Source: Mesorhizobium terrae
Lineage (GTDB): Bacteria > Pseudomonadota > Alphaproteobacteria > Rhizobiales > Rhizobiaceae
Assembly: GCF_008727715.1 (NCBI RefSeq)
Contig: NZ_CP044218.1
Location: 3,179,501-3,243,500, forward strand
Direction: 5' to 3'
Length of the DNA: 64,000 nucleotides
Numbering within the stretch: position 1 is the stretch's first letter; the number at the start of each line of letters is the position of its first letter. Below, piece after piece: positions 51,737 through 61,662 of the stretch. Under the pieces are notes generated by a model that saw only the letters and a program-made list of their open reading frames with translations, was not told where the DNA came from and did no database searches. The position numbers were made by a program, and so were the translations under genes.

Positions 51737-53626
51737 ATGTTCCGCTGGTTTGAGAATAGATTGAATCCGTTTCCGGCCGAGGAGCCGGTCGAGCCGCCGA
51801 AGACGCTGCTGGCCTTCTGCATCCATTATACGCGCGGCGTATGGCCCTACATCGCTATCGATGCCGTTCTGATCGCGGCGATCGCTGTTGCCGAAGTGTG
51901 GATGTTCGGCTTCCTCGGCCATATCGTCGACTGGCTGTCGGCGCAGAACCGCGAGACCTTCCTGCAGACCGAGAAGTGGAAGCTGGCGGGCATGGCCTTC
52001 GTCGTGCTTTTCGTGCTGCCCGGGACCGTGTGGTTCCATTCGCTGCTCAACCAGCAGACGGTGATGGGCAACTATCCCATGCGCATTCGCTGGCAGGTGC
52101 ATCGCTATCTGCTCAAGCAGTCGATGACCTTCTACCAGGACGAGTTCGCCGGCCGCATCGCCACCAAGCTGATGCAGACCGCGCTTGCCGTGCGCGAATG
52201 CGTCATCAAGCTCATCGACGTGCTCAACTACGTCATCGTCTACTTCCTGGGCATGCTGGTGATCGTCGGCTCCGCCGACTGGCGCCTGGCGGTGCCGCTC
52301 GCCGTCTGGCTGATCGGCTATCTGGTGCTGCTGAAATACTTCATCCCGCGCCTCGGCAAGGTCGGCGAGGAACAGGCCGACGCCCGCTCGACGATGACCG
52401 GACGCGTCGTCGACAGCTACACCAACATCCAGACGGTCAAGCTGTTCTCGCATGCCAAGCGCGAGGCCTCCTTCGCCAAGGAAGGCATGGCGAGCTTCCT
52501 CGACACGGTCTACCGGTCGATGCGGCTGGTCACCAAGCTCTATGGCGTGCTCTACGTTTTGAACTCGCTGCTCCTGTTCTCGGTCGCGGCGCTTTCGATC
52601 TGGCTGTGGCTCGGCGAAATGGTGACGATCGGCGCGGTCGCCGTGGTCATCGGTCTGGTGCTGAGGCTCTGGGGCATGTCGCAGTGGATCATGTGGGAGA
52701 TGTCGGCGCTGTTCGAGAATATCGGCACGGTGCATGACGGCATCGGCTCGATCTCGCTGCCGCGTCTGGTCGAGGACAAGCCGAACGCGAAGGAGCTCGA
52801 AGTCCACAAGGGCGAGATCCGCTTCGACGACATCCGCTTCCACTATGGCAAGCAGAAGGGTGTCATCGAAGGCCTGTCGCTGACGGTGAAGCCCGGCGAG
52901 AAGGTCGGCATCGTCGGCCGCTCGGGCGCCGGCAAGTCGACGCTGGTCAACCTGTTGCTGCGCTTCTACGACCTGGAAGGCGGGCGCATCCTGATCGACG
53001 GCGACAACATCGCCGAGGTCACGCAGGATTCGCTGCGCGCCCATATCGGCATGGTCACGCAGGATACCTCGCTGCTGCATCGTTCGGTCAGCGACAACAT
53101 CCTCTATGGCCGCCCCGATGCCGGCGAGGAAGCGATGGTCGAGGCCGCGCGCCGCGCCGAGGCGCTCGGCTTTGTCGGAGCTCTGGCCGACGCCAAGGGT
53201 CGCAAGGGCTTCGATGCCCATGTCGGCGAGCGCGGCGTCAAGCTGTCCGGCGGTCAGCGCCAGCGTATCGCCATCGCCCGCGTCATGCTGAAGGACGCGC
53301 CGATCCTCATCCTCGACGAGGCAACGTCGGCGCTCGATTCGGAAGTGGAGGCTGCGATCCAGGAGAACCTCTACAAGCTGATGCAGGGCAAGACCGTCAT
53401 CGCCATCGCGCATCGCCTGTCGACCATCGCGGCGATGGACCGGCTGGTGGTGATGGATCAGGGCCGCGTCATCGAAGAGGGCACGCATGACGAGCTGGTC
53501 GCCAAGGGTGGGCTCTATGCCCAGCTCTGGCAGCGCCAGTCGGGCGGCTTCCTGCTGCATGACGATCCCGGACACGAACCGGCGGCCAGGATGGGCGTCG
53601 ACGTGACCGAGGAAGCAGCAGAATAG
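51737..53626 (+). CDS. ABC exporter, fused permease-ATPase (first of three)
   Basis: A 629-residue half-transporter. TM domain residues 25-330 with about six helices (WPYIAIDAVLIAAIAVAEVWMF first; LLLFSVAALSIWLWLGEM late). The ATPase: Walker A GRSGAGKST near residue 394, Q-loop VTQDTSLLHRSVSDN, signature LSGGQRQRIAIARV, Walker B ILILDEATSALDSE, H-loop IAHRLSTI. An MsbA/LmrA-like topology; substrate unknown. Two paralogous half-transporters follow on the same strand. A strong hairpin lies between this gene and the next. Confidence 0.95.
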   Translation: MFRWFENRLNPFPAEEPVEPPKTLLAFCIHYTRGVWPYIAIDAVLIAAIAVAEVWMFGFLGHIVDWLSAQNRETFLQTEKWKLAGMAFVVLFVLPGTVWFHSLLNQQTVMGNYPMRIRWQVHRYLLKQSMTFYQDEFAGRIATKLMQTALAVRECVIKLIDVLNYVIVYFLGMLVIVGSADWRLAVPLAVWLIGYLVLLKYFIPRLGKVGEEQADARSTMTGRVVDSYTNIQTVKLFSHAKREASFAKEGMASFLDTVYRSMRLVTKLYGVLYVLNSLLLFSVAALSIWLWLGEMVTIGAVAVVIGLVLRLWGMSQWIMWEMSALFENIGTVHDGIGSISLPRLVEDKPNAKELEVHKGEIRFDDIRFHYGKQKGVIEGLSLTVKPGEKVGIVGRSGAGKSTLVNLLLRFYDLEGGRILIDGDNIAEVTQDSLRAHIGMVTQDTSLLHRSVSDNILYGRPDAGEEAMVEAARRAEALGFVGALADAKGRKGFDAHVGERGVKLSGGQRQRIAIARVMLKDAPILILDEATSALDSEVEAAIQENLYKLMQGKTVIAIAHRLSTIAAMDRLVVMDQGRVIEEGTHDELVAKGGLYAQLWQRQSGGFLLHDDPGHEPAARMGVDVTEEAAE

Positions 53627-53637
53627 GTTTTTGCCCT

Positions 53638-53675
53638 GCACCATCCGCGCCGGTCGGCGCGGATGGTGCCCTTTG
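53638..53675 (+). terminator. Terminator between the first and second ABC exporter genes
   Basis: A perfect 14-bp stem (GCACCATCCGCGCC / GGCGCGGATGGTGC) with a 4-nt loop at 53638-53669, then CCTTT. Confidence 0.8.
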
Positions 53676-53769
53676 GACTGTCGAAAACGAATCCACGGCG
53701 TCCGGCGTCGATAGAATCCGGGCGCCGGACCTCAGTCCTCAGGGACCCGCATCCGCGTGAGTGAAGAAG

Positions 53770-55680
53770 ATGTTCGCCAAAGTCTTCGACTGGTTTGAGA
53801 CCCGCTATTCCCCCGTTGCGCTGGCAAAAGACCGCCAGCCGCCAATGGGGCTTTGGAATTTTTTCCGTTATTTCATCATGCAGTTCCGCGCGGGTTTCGC
53901 GATGCGCATGCTGTTCGTTGCGGCGGGCGCTGTCGTGGACGCGATGTTGCCGATCTTCGTCGGCATCATCGTCGGCATGCTGGCGAGCTCCGATCCGCAC
54001 AGCTTCTTCACAGAGCATGGAACGATGCTGGTCTTCATGGCCTGCGTCGTCTTCCTGCGGCCGTTCACCATCGTCCTCGACGCGCTTGTCCGCAACCACG
54101 CGATCGCGCCGAACTTCATCGATCTCATCCGCTGGCAGAGCCATTGGCACGTCACGCGGCAGGACTGGACGTTCTTCCAGAACGATTTCGCCGGCCGCAT
54201 CGGCACCAAGGTCATGCAGAGCGGCGATTCCATCGAGATCGCCGTCAACCTGACCATCGATACTGTCTGGTATGCGGTGGTGTTCGTCGCGGTGGCCGTC
54301 ACCGTGCTGGCGCAGTTCGACCTCACGCTGGTCGCGGCGATCGTCGTCTGGCTGGTGTTCTACGGTCTGCTGCTCAGATACTGCATGCCGCTGATCGCGC
54401 AGCGTTCGACGGACCTTTCGGAACAATGGTCGGTGATGAGTGGCCGCATCGTCGACAGCTACACCAACATCCTGACGCTGAAGACGTTTTCGACCGGAGA
54501 GCATGAGGACAGGTATGTGTCGCAGGCGGTGGTCGAACACGCCAAGACTTTTTACCGGCTGATGCGCGTGTTCACCGGCATGTGGTCGGCATTGTTCGTC
54601 ATGAACGCCAGCCTGCTGGTTGCCATCAGCTGGCTGGCGCTGGCGCGCTGGAGCACGGGCGGAATGAGTGCCGCGGCGGTGGCCACGGCCATCCCCTTTG
54701 CACTGCAGATCGCGGGCATCTCCTACCGGATCCTGGATGCCGGCGGGAACATCTTCCGGCAGATCGGCACGGCCGGCAACTCGATGACCACCATCGCCAA
54801 GCCGATCAGGATGCTCGACAGGCCCGACGCCAGGGCGCTGCGGGTGACCAAGGGCGCGATTGAACTCGACCGGGTCAATTTCAACTACGGGCGCAAGGAC
54901 GGAAAAGGCGGCCTCATCGAGAACCTGTCGCTGAAAATCGCGCCGGGTGAGAGGGTGGGTGTCGTCGGCCGTTCGGGCGCCGGCAAATCGACGCTGGTGA
55001 ACCTGTTGCTGCGCCTCTACGACGTCCAGGACGGCCGCGTCCTGATCGACGGGCAGGATGTGCGCGACGTGACGCAGGAGAGCGTGCGCGCCGCGATCGG
55101 CTTCGTCAGCCAGGACACGTCGCTGCTGCATCGCTCGGTGCGCGAGAATCTGAAATACGGGCGCCAGGACGCCACCGATGCCGACATGTCACGCGTTGTG
55201 GATGCGGCCCATGTCGCCGATGTCGTCGCCGGTCTGGTGGACCGCGAAGAGCGGACCGGCTTCGATGCCCATGTCGGCGAACGCGGCGTCAAGCTGTCGG
55301 GCGGACAGCGCCAGCGCATCGCCATCGCTCGTGTCATGCTGAAGGACGCGCCGATCCTGATCCTCGACGAGGCAACCTCGGCGCTGGATTCGGAAGTCGA
55401 AGCGGCGATCCAGGAGAACCTCAATCGCTTGATGGAAGGCAAGACCGTGATCGCCATCGCCCACCGGCTCTCGACCATCGCGGCGATGGACCGGTTGGTG
55501 GTGATGGATCAGGGCCGCATCATCGAGGAAGGTTCGCACGACGAGCTGGTGGGCAGGGGCGGGCTCTATGCCCAGCTCTGGCAACGCCAGTCGGGCGGCT
55601 TCCTGCCGAACGACGGTCCCGCGCAGGAACCTGTCGTCAGCGCGAAGGCGGAGCTGACCGAAGAGGCGGTGGAGCGATGA
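53770..55680 (+). CDS. ABC exporter, fused permease-ATPase (second of three)
   Basis: A 636-residue paralogue of the first exporter. Both begin with a similar short segment (MFAKVFDWFETRYSP here, MFRWFENRLNPFP there), which decides the ATG 53770 start over the upstream GTG. TM domains differ strongly, whereas the ATPase C-terminal third is almost identical, including FDAHVGERGVKLSGGQRQR and LILDEATSALDSEVEAAIQE. It has an independent gap of 143 bp upstream, after a terminator, so it may have its own promoter. Homodimer or heterodimer with a neighbour; substrate unknown. Confidence 0.94.
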   Translation: MFAKVFDWFETRYSPVALAKDRQPPMGLWNFFRYFIMQFRAGFAMRMLFVAAGAVVDAMLPIFVGIIVGMLASSDPHSFFTEHGTMLVFMACVVFLRPFTIVLDALVRNHAIAPNFIDLIRWQSHWHVTRQDWTFFQNDFAGRIGTKVMQSGDSIEIAVNLTIDTVWYAVVFVAVAVTVLAQFDLTLVAAIVVWLVFYGLLLRYCMPLIAQRSTDLSEQWSVMSGRIVDSYTNILTLKTFSTGEHEDRYVSQAVVEHAKTFYRLMRVFTGMWSALFVMNASLLVAISWLALARWSTGGMSAAAVATAIPFALQIAGISYRILDAGGNIFRQIGTAGNSMTTIAKPIRMLDRPDARALRVTKGAIELDRVNFNYGRKDGKGGLIENLSLKIAPGERVGVVGRSGAGKSTLVNLLLRLYDVQDGRVLIDGQDVRDVTQESVRAAIGFVSQDTSLLHRSVRENLKYGRQDATDADMSRVVDAAHVADVVAGLVDREERTGFDAHVGERGVKLSGGQRQRIAIARVMLKDAPILILDEATSALDSEVEAAIQENLNRLMEGKTVIAIAHRLSTIAAMDRLVVMDQGRIIEEGSHDELVGRGGLYAQLWQRQSGGFLPNDGPAQEPVVSAKAELTEEAVER

Positions 55681-55824
55681 CATGGGGCGGCCCATACCGA
55701 TCTTCGGCGGTGTTTGCGGCCGGTCCGGTTACTATCGCGAAGACGTGAATCGGAACAAAAGGATGAGCGTGGCATTTGATGCCTTGAATCAGTTCGTTCA
55801 AGCCATGAGTGAGGACACTGGCTG

Positions 55825-57714
55825 GTGAGCACCGGAGGATTCCGAGACCGCATCTGGCGTACCGTCGAGGGCACCATCGACCCGTTCAGCGACACGGATC
55901 GGGAAGTGCTGCCGGCGGATGCCTGGCGGTTCATTCTTTATTTCGCCAACCAGGCCAAGGGCGCGTTCCTTTTGCTTCTGGTCACCGGCGGCCTCGCGGG
56001 CGCCGTCGATGCGGCCATGTACTGGTCGGTCGGCTGGCTGATCGACCTGCTCGATAAATCGTCGCCGGCCGCATTGCTACGCGATCATTGGCTGGCGCTG
56101 GTCGGGCTCTTGTTCCTCATCCTTGTGGTGCGCGCCGTCATCATGATCGCCTCGGCGATCGTCGAGCAGCAGGTGGTGGTGCCGGGTTTCTATTCCATGG
56201 TGCGCTGGCAGGCGTTCCGCCGAGTGATCCAGCAGCCCTACGGCTTCTACCAGAACGACTTTGCCGGCCGCATCGCCACCAAGATCATGCAGGGCGGCGA
56301 GGCCGTCGGCGATTTCATCATCAACGTCCTGCAGACCATGTGGTCGTTCCTGACCTTCCTGATCCTGGCGATCACCATCCTGGTCTCGCTCGATCCGCTG
56401 ATGGGCGTTGTCGTGGCTTTGTGGTTCGCCGGTTACGCCGGCATCGTCTGGTTCCTCCTGCCTGAAATGCGGCGCGCCGGGCGCGAGACCGCCGACCAGC
56501 GCTCGGTCTTCAACGGCCGGCTGGTCGACGCCTTCACCAACATCGTCGCGGTGAAGCTGTTCGACAGCGGCAAGCGCGAGCATGCCTATATCCGCGACGG
56601 GCTGGAGGGGTTCCTGACGGCGGTGGTGCGGTTGACCCGTGCCATCACCACCGTCCGCTCCTCGGTCGCCATCCTCAACGGCATCATGATGAGCCTGATC
56701 GCCGTCATCGCGGTGTTGAACTGGACGACCGGCCATATCTCGACGGGCGCGATAGCGGCCGCGCTCGGCCTCGTCTTCCGGCTTAACCAGATGTCGGGCT
56801 GGATGATGTTCAACATCAACGGGCTGGTGCGCAACTACGCCACCATCCAGGACGCCACGCGAACCATCTCGGTGACGCCGGCCATCCGCGATTCGGAAAA
56901 TGCCGTCGCCATGCCGCGCTCCAGCGGCGACATCCGCTTCGAGAACGTCTCCTTCCACTATGGCAAGGAAGGCGGCGTCATCGACAATCTGAACCTCCAC
57001 ATCCGCCCGGGCGAGCGCGTCGCGCTGGTCGGGCCGTCGGGCGCCGGCAAGACGACTGTCGTAAACCTGATGCTCAGGCTGTTCGATGTCGAAAAGGGCC
57101 GCATCCTCATCGATGGCCGCGACATCCGCGACCTGACGCAGGCGTCGCTGCGCGCCCAGTTCGGCGTGGTCAGCCAGGAAGCGATGCTGATGCACCGCTC
57201 GATCCGCGACAATATCGGCTATGGCCGCGAAGGCGCCTCCGACGCCGAGATCGTCGAGGCGGCCAGGCGGGCCGCCGCGCACGACTTCATCGTCGACGTC
57301 GAGGATCCACGCGGTCGCAAGGGTTATGAGGCGCAGGTCGGCGAGCGCGGCGTCAAATTGTCCGGCGGCCAGCGGCAGCGGGTGGCGATTGCCCGCATGA
57401 TGCTGAAGGACGCGCCGATCCTCATTCTCGACGAGGCGACCTCGGCGCTCGATTCGGAGGTCGAGGCGGCGATCCAGGACAATCTCTATCAACTGATGGA
57501 GGGCAAGACCGTCCTCGCCATCGCGCATCGGCTCTCCACCATCGCGGCACTCGACCGGCTGGTGGTGATGGACAAGGGCCGAATCGTCGAGGAAGGCACC
57601 CATGACGAGTTGGTGGCGCTCGACGGTCTTTATGCCCGGCTGTGGAAACGCCAGTCCGGCGGCTTCCTCTTCAACGAGCAAGACCCGCTGGACGAGACCA
57701 GGGCGGCGGAGTGA
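55825..57714 (+). CDS. ABC exporter, fused permease-ATPase (third of three)
   Basis: A 629-residue paralogue. TM domain residues 30-320 (FILYFANQAKGAFLLLLVTG; LALVGLLFLILVVRAVIMIA), ATPase Walker A GPSGAGKTT, signature LSGGQRQRVAIARM, Walker B ILILDEATSALDSE. The N-terminus and helices diverge from the other two, while the end (AIQDNLYQLMEGKTVLAIAHR) matches. The start is GTG 55825; a 21-codon frame (ATG 55763) ends in a GTGA overlap with it and could couple translation. A GNAT gene starts 4 bp downstream, suggesting a shared transcript. Confidence 0.94.
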   Translation: MSTGGFRDRIWRTVEGTIDPFSDTDREVLPADAWRFILYFANQAKGAFLLLLVTGGLAGAVDAAMYWSVGWLIDLLDKSSPAALLRDHWLALVGLLFLILVVRAVIMIASAIVEQQVVVPGFYSMVRWQAFRRVIQQPYGFYQNDFAGRIATKIMQGGEAVGDFIINVLQTMWSFLTFLILAITILVSLDPLMGVVVALWFAGYAGIVWFLLPEMRRAGRETADQRSVFNGRLVDAFTNIVAVKLFDSGKREHAYIRDGLEGFLTAVVRLTRAITTVRSSVAILNGIMMSLIAVIAVLNWTTGHISTGAIAAALGLVFRLNQMSGWMMFNINGLVRNYATIQDATRTISVTPAIRDSENAVAMPRSSGDIRFENVSFHYGKEGGVIDNLNLHIRPGERVALVGPSGAGKTTVVNLMLRLFDVEKGRILIDGRDIRDLTQASLRAQFGVVSQEAMLMHRSIRDNIGYGREGASDAEIVEAARRAAAHDFIVDVEDPRGRKGYEAQVGERGVKLSGGQRQRVAIARMMLKDAPILILDEATSALDSEVEAAIQDNLYQLMEGKTVLAIAHRLSTIAALDRLVVMDKGRIVEEGTHDELVALDGLYARLWKRQSGGFLFNEQDPLDETRAAE

Positions 57715-57718
57715 GGCG

Positions 57719-58204
57719 ATGGCCGTCTCGTTCGCCTATCTGTTGCAGCCTCTCCAGCCGACGGCGCCGCCGTTCCAGCCATTGCTGGAGGAAAGCCGGC
57801 GGAACGGTTTTGATATGCTGGCGCGGCTCGGGAGCAATTGGACCGAAGGCGGCAATCGTTTTGACGCGATGGGCGAGATGCTTTTGGGCGCATGGCGCGA
57901 CGGCGAGCTGGCAGGCGTGTGCGGCCTCAACATCGATCCTTATGTCGCCGGGCGCCGACAGGGCAGGGTGCGGCACCTCTATGTTGGCGAAGCCCATCGC
58001 CGGCGCGGCGTGGGCGCCATGCTGGTCGGCGCGGTGATCGACGCCGCCGGCCGGCACTTTTCCGTGCTGAACACCCGTGCACCGGTCGAGGCGCATCGTT
58101 TCTACGAATCGCTGGGTTTCCAACGCGTCCAGCAGGACTTCGTCACGCATCGCCTGATGTTGGACGGGCGTTTGCATCAGCCTGCTCTCGAGGAAAGGCA
58201 CTGA
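57719..58204 (+). CDS. GNAT-family N-acetyltransferase
   Basis: A 161-residue GNAT enzyme. Motif A RVRHLYVGEAHRRRGVGAMLV near residue 83 contains the Q/RxxGxG/A acetyl-CoA loop (RRRGVG), and motif B NTRAPVEAHRFYESLGFQRV near residue 120 is the conserved C-terminal element. Substrate unknown. It follows the third exporter by 4 bp and precedes a 104-residue conserved protein with no gap, so these three are probably co-transcribed. Acetylation of the exporter's substrate is possible but unproven. Confidence 0.92.
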   Translation: MAVSFAYLLQPLQPTAPPFQPLLEESRRNGFDMLARLGSNWTEGGNRFDAMGEMLLGAWRDGELAGVCGLNIDPYVAGRRQGRVRHLYVGEAHRRRGVGAMLVGAVIDAAGRHFSVLNTRAPVEAHRFYESLGFQRVQQDFVTHRLMLDGRLHQPALEERH

Positions 58205-58519
58205 ATGTCGTTGCGCCCTCCCTCCCGTTTCTCCGGCAATTCCGCCTCCGAAATGCTGTTCGATGCGCTCGGCCACGAAATCCTGGCCGAGAAGGCGGCG
58301 GCGCTCGGCAGGGCTGGCGAACGGGCAGAAAAAGCCATCGCTCGCCTGCGCGCCCATGCCGGCGATGAGCCCGGCCGGGTCAAACTGCTCAAGGAGGCGG
58401 CGGACGCGGTCTATGCCTGGTTCATCCAGCGCGAATTGTGCGGCTTCCGTCGTCACGATGCGGTGATCCGCGACCTTGAAATCCCGCGCGAAGTGCTTGT
58501 CAGGCTGGGTGCGGGCTAG
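58205..58519 (+). CDS. Small conserved rhizobial protein (possibly DUF6665-like)
   Basis: A 104-residue helical soluble protein: EMLFDALGHEILAEKAAALGRAGERAEKAI then VYAWFIQRELCGFRRHDAVIRDLEIPREVLVRLGAG. From memory this resembles a small rhizobial DUF family (DUF6665), which I cannot confirm. ATG 58205 directly follows the GNAT stop. Function unknown. The gap to petA (222 bp) holds no other gene. Confidence 0.7.
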   Translation: MSLRPPSRFSGNSASEMLFDALGHEILAEKAAALGRAGERAEKAIARLRAHAGDEPGRVKLLKEAADAVYAWFIQRELCGFRRHDAVIRDLEIPREVLVRLGAG

Positions 58520-58741
58520 GATCGTTTCCCGGCGCGGCATTTGTCCCCGCGACAATCTGCCCTGTCGTGCTCACCCGACTGGACAAAAACGGGCCGCACG
58601 CATAAACCGAAATCCAAATGCCGGAGGAATTCGCTAGCCTGTTGCCATGCGCTGTCGGGCCGGTGCGAATTGAGCGGGGATGCTCAAGCGGGACAGGGGG
58701 CTCGCCCTTCGGCACGGAAGAGGCGAAAGGACCAGGCACCC

Positions 58742-59308
58742 GTGAGCGCAACCGACGATACCCACGACCCCAATCGCCGTGATTTTCTTTATATCGCCAC
58801 CGGCATGGCCGGCGTTGTCGGCGCGGCTTCGGTCGCCTGGCCGTTCATCGACCAGATGCGGCCCGACGCCTCGACGCGCGCGCTGGCCTCGGTCGAGGTG
58901 GACGTGTCCTCGCTGACCCCCGGCATGTCGCTGACCGTCAAGTGGCGTGGCAAGCCGGTCTTCATCCGCAACCGTACCCCGGAAGAGGTGAAGGCCGCGC
59001 AGGAAGTCAAGCTGGACGAGCTGAAGGACCCGCTCGCCCGCAACGCCAACCTCGCCTCGGATGCCCCGGCGAACGACGTTGACCGCTCCGCCGGCAAGGG
59101 CAAGGAGAACTGGCTGGTGATGATCGGCGTGTGCACCCATCTCGGCTGCATCCCGCTCGGCCAGCAGGGCGATTTCGGCGGCTGGTTCTGCCCGTGCCAT
59201 GGTTCGCAATACGACACGTCCGGCCGTATCCGCCGGGGCCCGGCGCCGGAAAACATGGCCGTGCCGGTCTTTTCATTCATCTCCGATACCAAGATCCGCG
59301 TCGGCTGA
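58742..59308 (+). CDS. petA: Ubiquinol-cytochrome c reductase Rieske iron-sulfur subunit
   Basis: Iron-sulfur subunit of the bc1 complex, inner membrane with the cluster domain in the periplasm. 188 residues. Twin-arginine/anchor segment [24 protein letters not shown] near residues 12-35. The [2Fe-2S] ligands are in CTHLGC and CPCHGS, 18 residues apart, plus the [19 protein letters not shown] context. The start is GTG 58742 with AAAGGA upstream; the longer frame from 58541 is not family-like. First gene of petABC. Confidence 0.97.
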   Translation: MSATDDTHDPNRRDFLYIATGMAGVVGAASVAWPFIDQMRPDASTRALASVEVDVSSLTPGMSLTVKWRGKPVFIRNRTPEEVKAAQEVKLDELKDPLARNANLASDAPANDVDRSAGKGKENWLVMIGVCTHLGCIPLGQQGDFGGWFCPCHGSQYDTSGRIRRGPAPENMAVPVFSFISDTKIRVG

Positions 59309-59325
59309 GGCAGGGGGACATATCC

Positions 59326-60627
59326 ATGAGCGAGGGACACTCGACCTATACGCCCAAGACCGGCATCGGACGCTGGTTCGACGCGCGCATGCCGCTGCCG
59401 AGGCTCGTCTATGACAGCTTCGTCGCCTATCCGGTGCCGCGCAACCTGAACTACATGTGGACGTTCGGCGGCATCCTGTCGATCATGCTGGTGGCGCAGA
59501 TCCTCACCGGCATCGTGCTGGCCATGCACTACACCTCCGACACGAACCTCGCCTTCGGTTCGGTCGAGAAGATCATGCGCGACGTCAACAATGGCTGGCT
59601 GCTGCGCTACATGCACTCCAACGGCGCGTCGTTCTTCTTCATCGCCGTCTACATGCACATCTTCCGCGGTCTCTATTACGGCTCCTACAAGGCGCCGCGC
59701 GAGCTGCTGTGGATCCTGGGCTGCATCATCTACCTCCTGATGATGGCGACCGGCTTCATGGGCTACGTGCTGCCGTGGGGCCAGATGAGCTTCTGGGGCG
59801 CCACCGTCATCACCGGCTTCTTCACCGCCATTCCGTTGGTCGGCACCTGGATCCAGGAGCTGCTGCTCGGTGGCTTCGCGGTCGACAATCCGACGCTGAA
59901 CCGCTTCTTCGCGCTGCACTACCTGCTGCCGTTCATGATCGCCGGCGTCGTTATTCTGCACGTCTGGGCGCTGCACGTGGTGGGCCAGTCGAACCCGACC
60001 GGCATCGAGGTGAAGTCGAAGACCGACACCGTCGCCTTCACGCCCTACGCGACCATCAAGGATGCGTTCGCGATGATCGTGTTCCTGGCGCTGTTCGCCT
60101 ACTTCATCTTCTACATCCCGAACTATCTCGGCCATCCCGACAACTACATCGTTGCCGATCCGCTGAAGACGCCGGCCCACATCGTTCCGGAATGGTACTT
60201 CCTGCCGTTCTACGCGATCCTGCGCGCCATCACCTTCAACATCGGGCCGATCGATTCCAAGCTCGGCGGCGTGCTCGCCATGTTCGGCGCCATCGCCATG
60301 CTGTTCCTAGTGCCGTGGCTCGACACCTCGAAGGTCCGTTCGGCTGTCTACCGGCCCTGGTACAAGCTGTTCTTCTGGCTGTTCGCGATCGACGCCATCC
60401 TGCTCGGCTGGCTGGGCTCGCGTCCGGCGGAAGGCTCCTATGTGCTGATGGCGCAGCTGGCGACGCTGTTCTACTTCGCCTTCTTCCTGATTATCATGCC
60501 GGTGCTCGGGCTGATCGAGACGCCGCGGCGTCTGCCCAACTCGATCACCGAGGCGGTTCTGGAAAAGAACAAGTCCGGCTCCGGGCATCCGTCGGGCGCC
60601 ACCGCCGCTCCGGAAACCAAGGGCTGA
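59326..60627 (+). CDS. petB: Cytochrome b subunit of bc1 complex
   Basis: A 433-residue, eight-helix membrane subunit carrying haems bL and bH and both quinol sites. Helix II/IV His pairs are in [52 protein letters not shown]; the Qo motif [15 protein letters not shown] is clear. [14 protein letters not shown] is typical. Full-length, not split into b6/subunit IV. Start ATG 59326 has GGGGG/AGGGGGA upstream; 17 bp after petA. Confidence 0.97.
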   Translation: MSEGHSTYTPKTGIGRWFDARMPLPRLVYDSFVAYPVPRNLNYMWTFGGILSIMLVAQILTGIVLAMHYTSDTNLAFGSVEKIMRDVNNGWLLRYMHSNGASFFFIAVYMHIFRGLYYGSYKAPRELLWILGCIIYLLMMATGFMGYVLPWGQMSFWGATVITGFFTAIPLVGTWIQELLLGGFAVDNPTLNRFFALHYLLPFMIAGVVILHVWALHVVGQSNPTGIEVKSKTDTVAFTPYATIKDAFAMIVFLALFAYFIFYIPNYLGHPDNYIVADPLKTPAHIVPEWYFLPFYAILRAITFNIGPIDSKLGGVLAMFGAIAMLFLVPWLDTSKVRSAVYRPWYKLFFWLFAIDAILLGWLGSRPAEGSYVLMAQLATLFYFAFFLIIMPVLGLIETPRRLPNSITEAVLEKNKSGSGHPSGATAAPETKG

Positions 60628-60655
60628 GCGTCAAGAGAATCCAGGGGATATTGGT

Positions 60656-61528
60656 ATGAAGAAGATTCTCATTTCGCTCGCGGCGGTCTCCGCGCTCTTC
60701 GTCGGCGCGGCCGCCTATGCCGAGGAAGCGGGCAAGGCAGGGGAGGCTTCGCATGAGGCCAACCCGACGCATTTCCCGATCCACAAGCCGAAGGAGATGA
60801 ACTGGACCTTCGCGGGGCCGTTCGGCACCTACGACAAGGCACAGCTGCAGCGCGGCCTGAAAGTGTACAAGGAAGTGTGCTCGGCCTGCCACTCGATGAA
60901 GCTGGTGGCTTTCCGCACGCTCTCCGACCTCGGTTACTCGGAAGCGCAGGTCAAGGCCTTCGCCGCCGGCTACACCGTTCCGGATGGCCCGAACGACGCC
61001 GGCGAGATGTTCGAGCGCCCCGGCATTCCTTCCGACTATTTCCCGTCGCCCTATCCGAACGACAAGGCCGCTGCCGCGTCGAACGGCGGCGCGGTTCCGC
61101 CTGATATGTCGCTGCTTGCCAAGGCGCGCGGCATCGAGCGCGGCTTCCCGCAGTTCGTCATCGACATCTTCACGCAGTACGCCACCGGCGGTCCGGACTA
61201 TATCCACGGCCTGATCACCGGCTACGACCAGCAGCCGCCGGCCGGCATGACCGTTCCCGAAGGCACGCACTACAACCCGTATTTCAACGCGGGTGTGTCG
61301 CTGAAGATGCCGAAGCCGATCTCCGACGGCCAGGTCACCTATGACGACGGCGCGCCGCAGACGGTCGAGCAATATTCGGAAGACGTTTCCGCCTTCCTGA
61401 TGTGGGCCGCCGAGCCGCATCTGGAAGACCGCAAGAAGACCGGCTTCCGCGTCATGATCTTCCTCTTGCTGTTCGCGGTGCTGATGTATCTGACCAAGCG
61501 CAAGGTGTGGTCGAACGTCGCTCACTGA
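60656..61528 (+). CDS. petC: Cytochrome c1 subunit of bc1 complex
   Basis: A 290-residue periplasmic cytochrome c1. Signal peptide residues 1-22 (KKILISLAAVSALFVGAAAY). Haem motif CSACHS near residue 78 in YKEVCSACHSMKLVAFRTL; axial Met in the segment GVSLKMPKPI. C-terminal anchor (GFRVMIFLLLFAVLMYLTKRKVW). Delivers electrons to cytochrome c. Ends the petABC operon; a strong terminator follows. Confidence 0.97.
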   Translation: MKKILISLAAVSALFVGAAAYAEEAGKAGEASHEANPTHFPIHKPKEMNWTFAGPFGTYDKAQLQRGLKVYKEVCSACHSMKLVAFRTLSDLGYSEAQVKAFAAGYTVPDGPNDAGEMFERPGIPSDYFPSPYPNDKAAAASNGGAVPPDMSLLAKARGIERGFPQFVIDIFTQYATGGPDYIHGLITGYDQQPPAGMTVPEGTHYNPYFNAGVSLKMPKPISDGQVTYDDGAPQTVEQYSEDVSAFLMWAAEPHLEDRKKTGFRVMIFLLLFAVLMYLTKRKVWSNVAH

Positions 61529-61550
61529 CGCCTGGGACATCCTGTTTTCC

Positions 61551-61592
61551 GCAAGGGCCGGCCTGTTCGTTCAGGCCGGCCCTTTGCATTTG
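61551..61592 (+). terminator. Terminator after petC
   Basis: AAGGGCCGGCCTG (61553-61565) pairs with CAGGCCGGCCCTT (61572-61584), a 13-bp stem followed by TGCATTT. Confidence 0.85.
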
Positions 61593-61662
61593 CGGGTGGC
61601 GTCACATGGCTGTCACCGAGCCGGAAGAAGCTCCGCCGTCTCCCTCGCAAAGGATGTCTCCC

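Noticed and set aside
55763..55828. 21-codon gene before the third ABC exporter
   Set aside because: Only overlap with the GTG start supports it; kept as a note on translational coupling, not as a gene.
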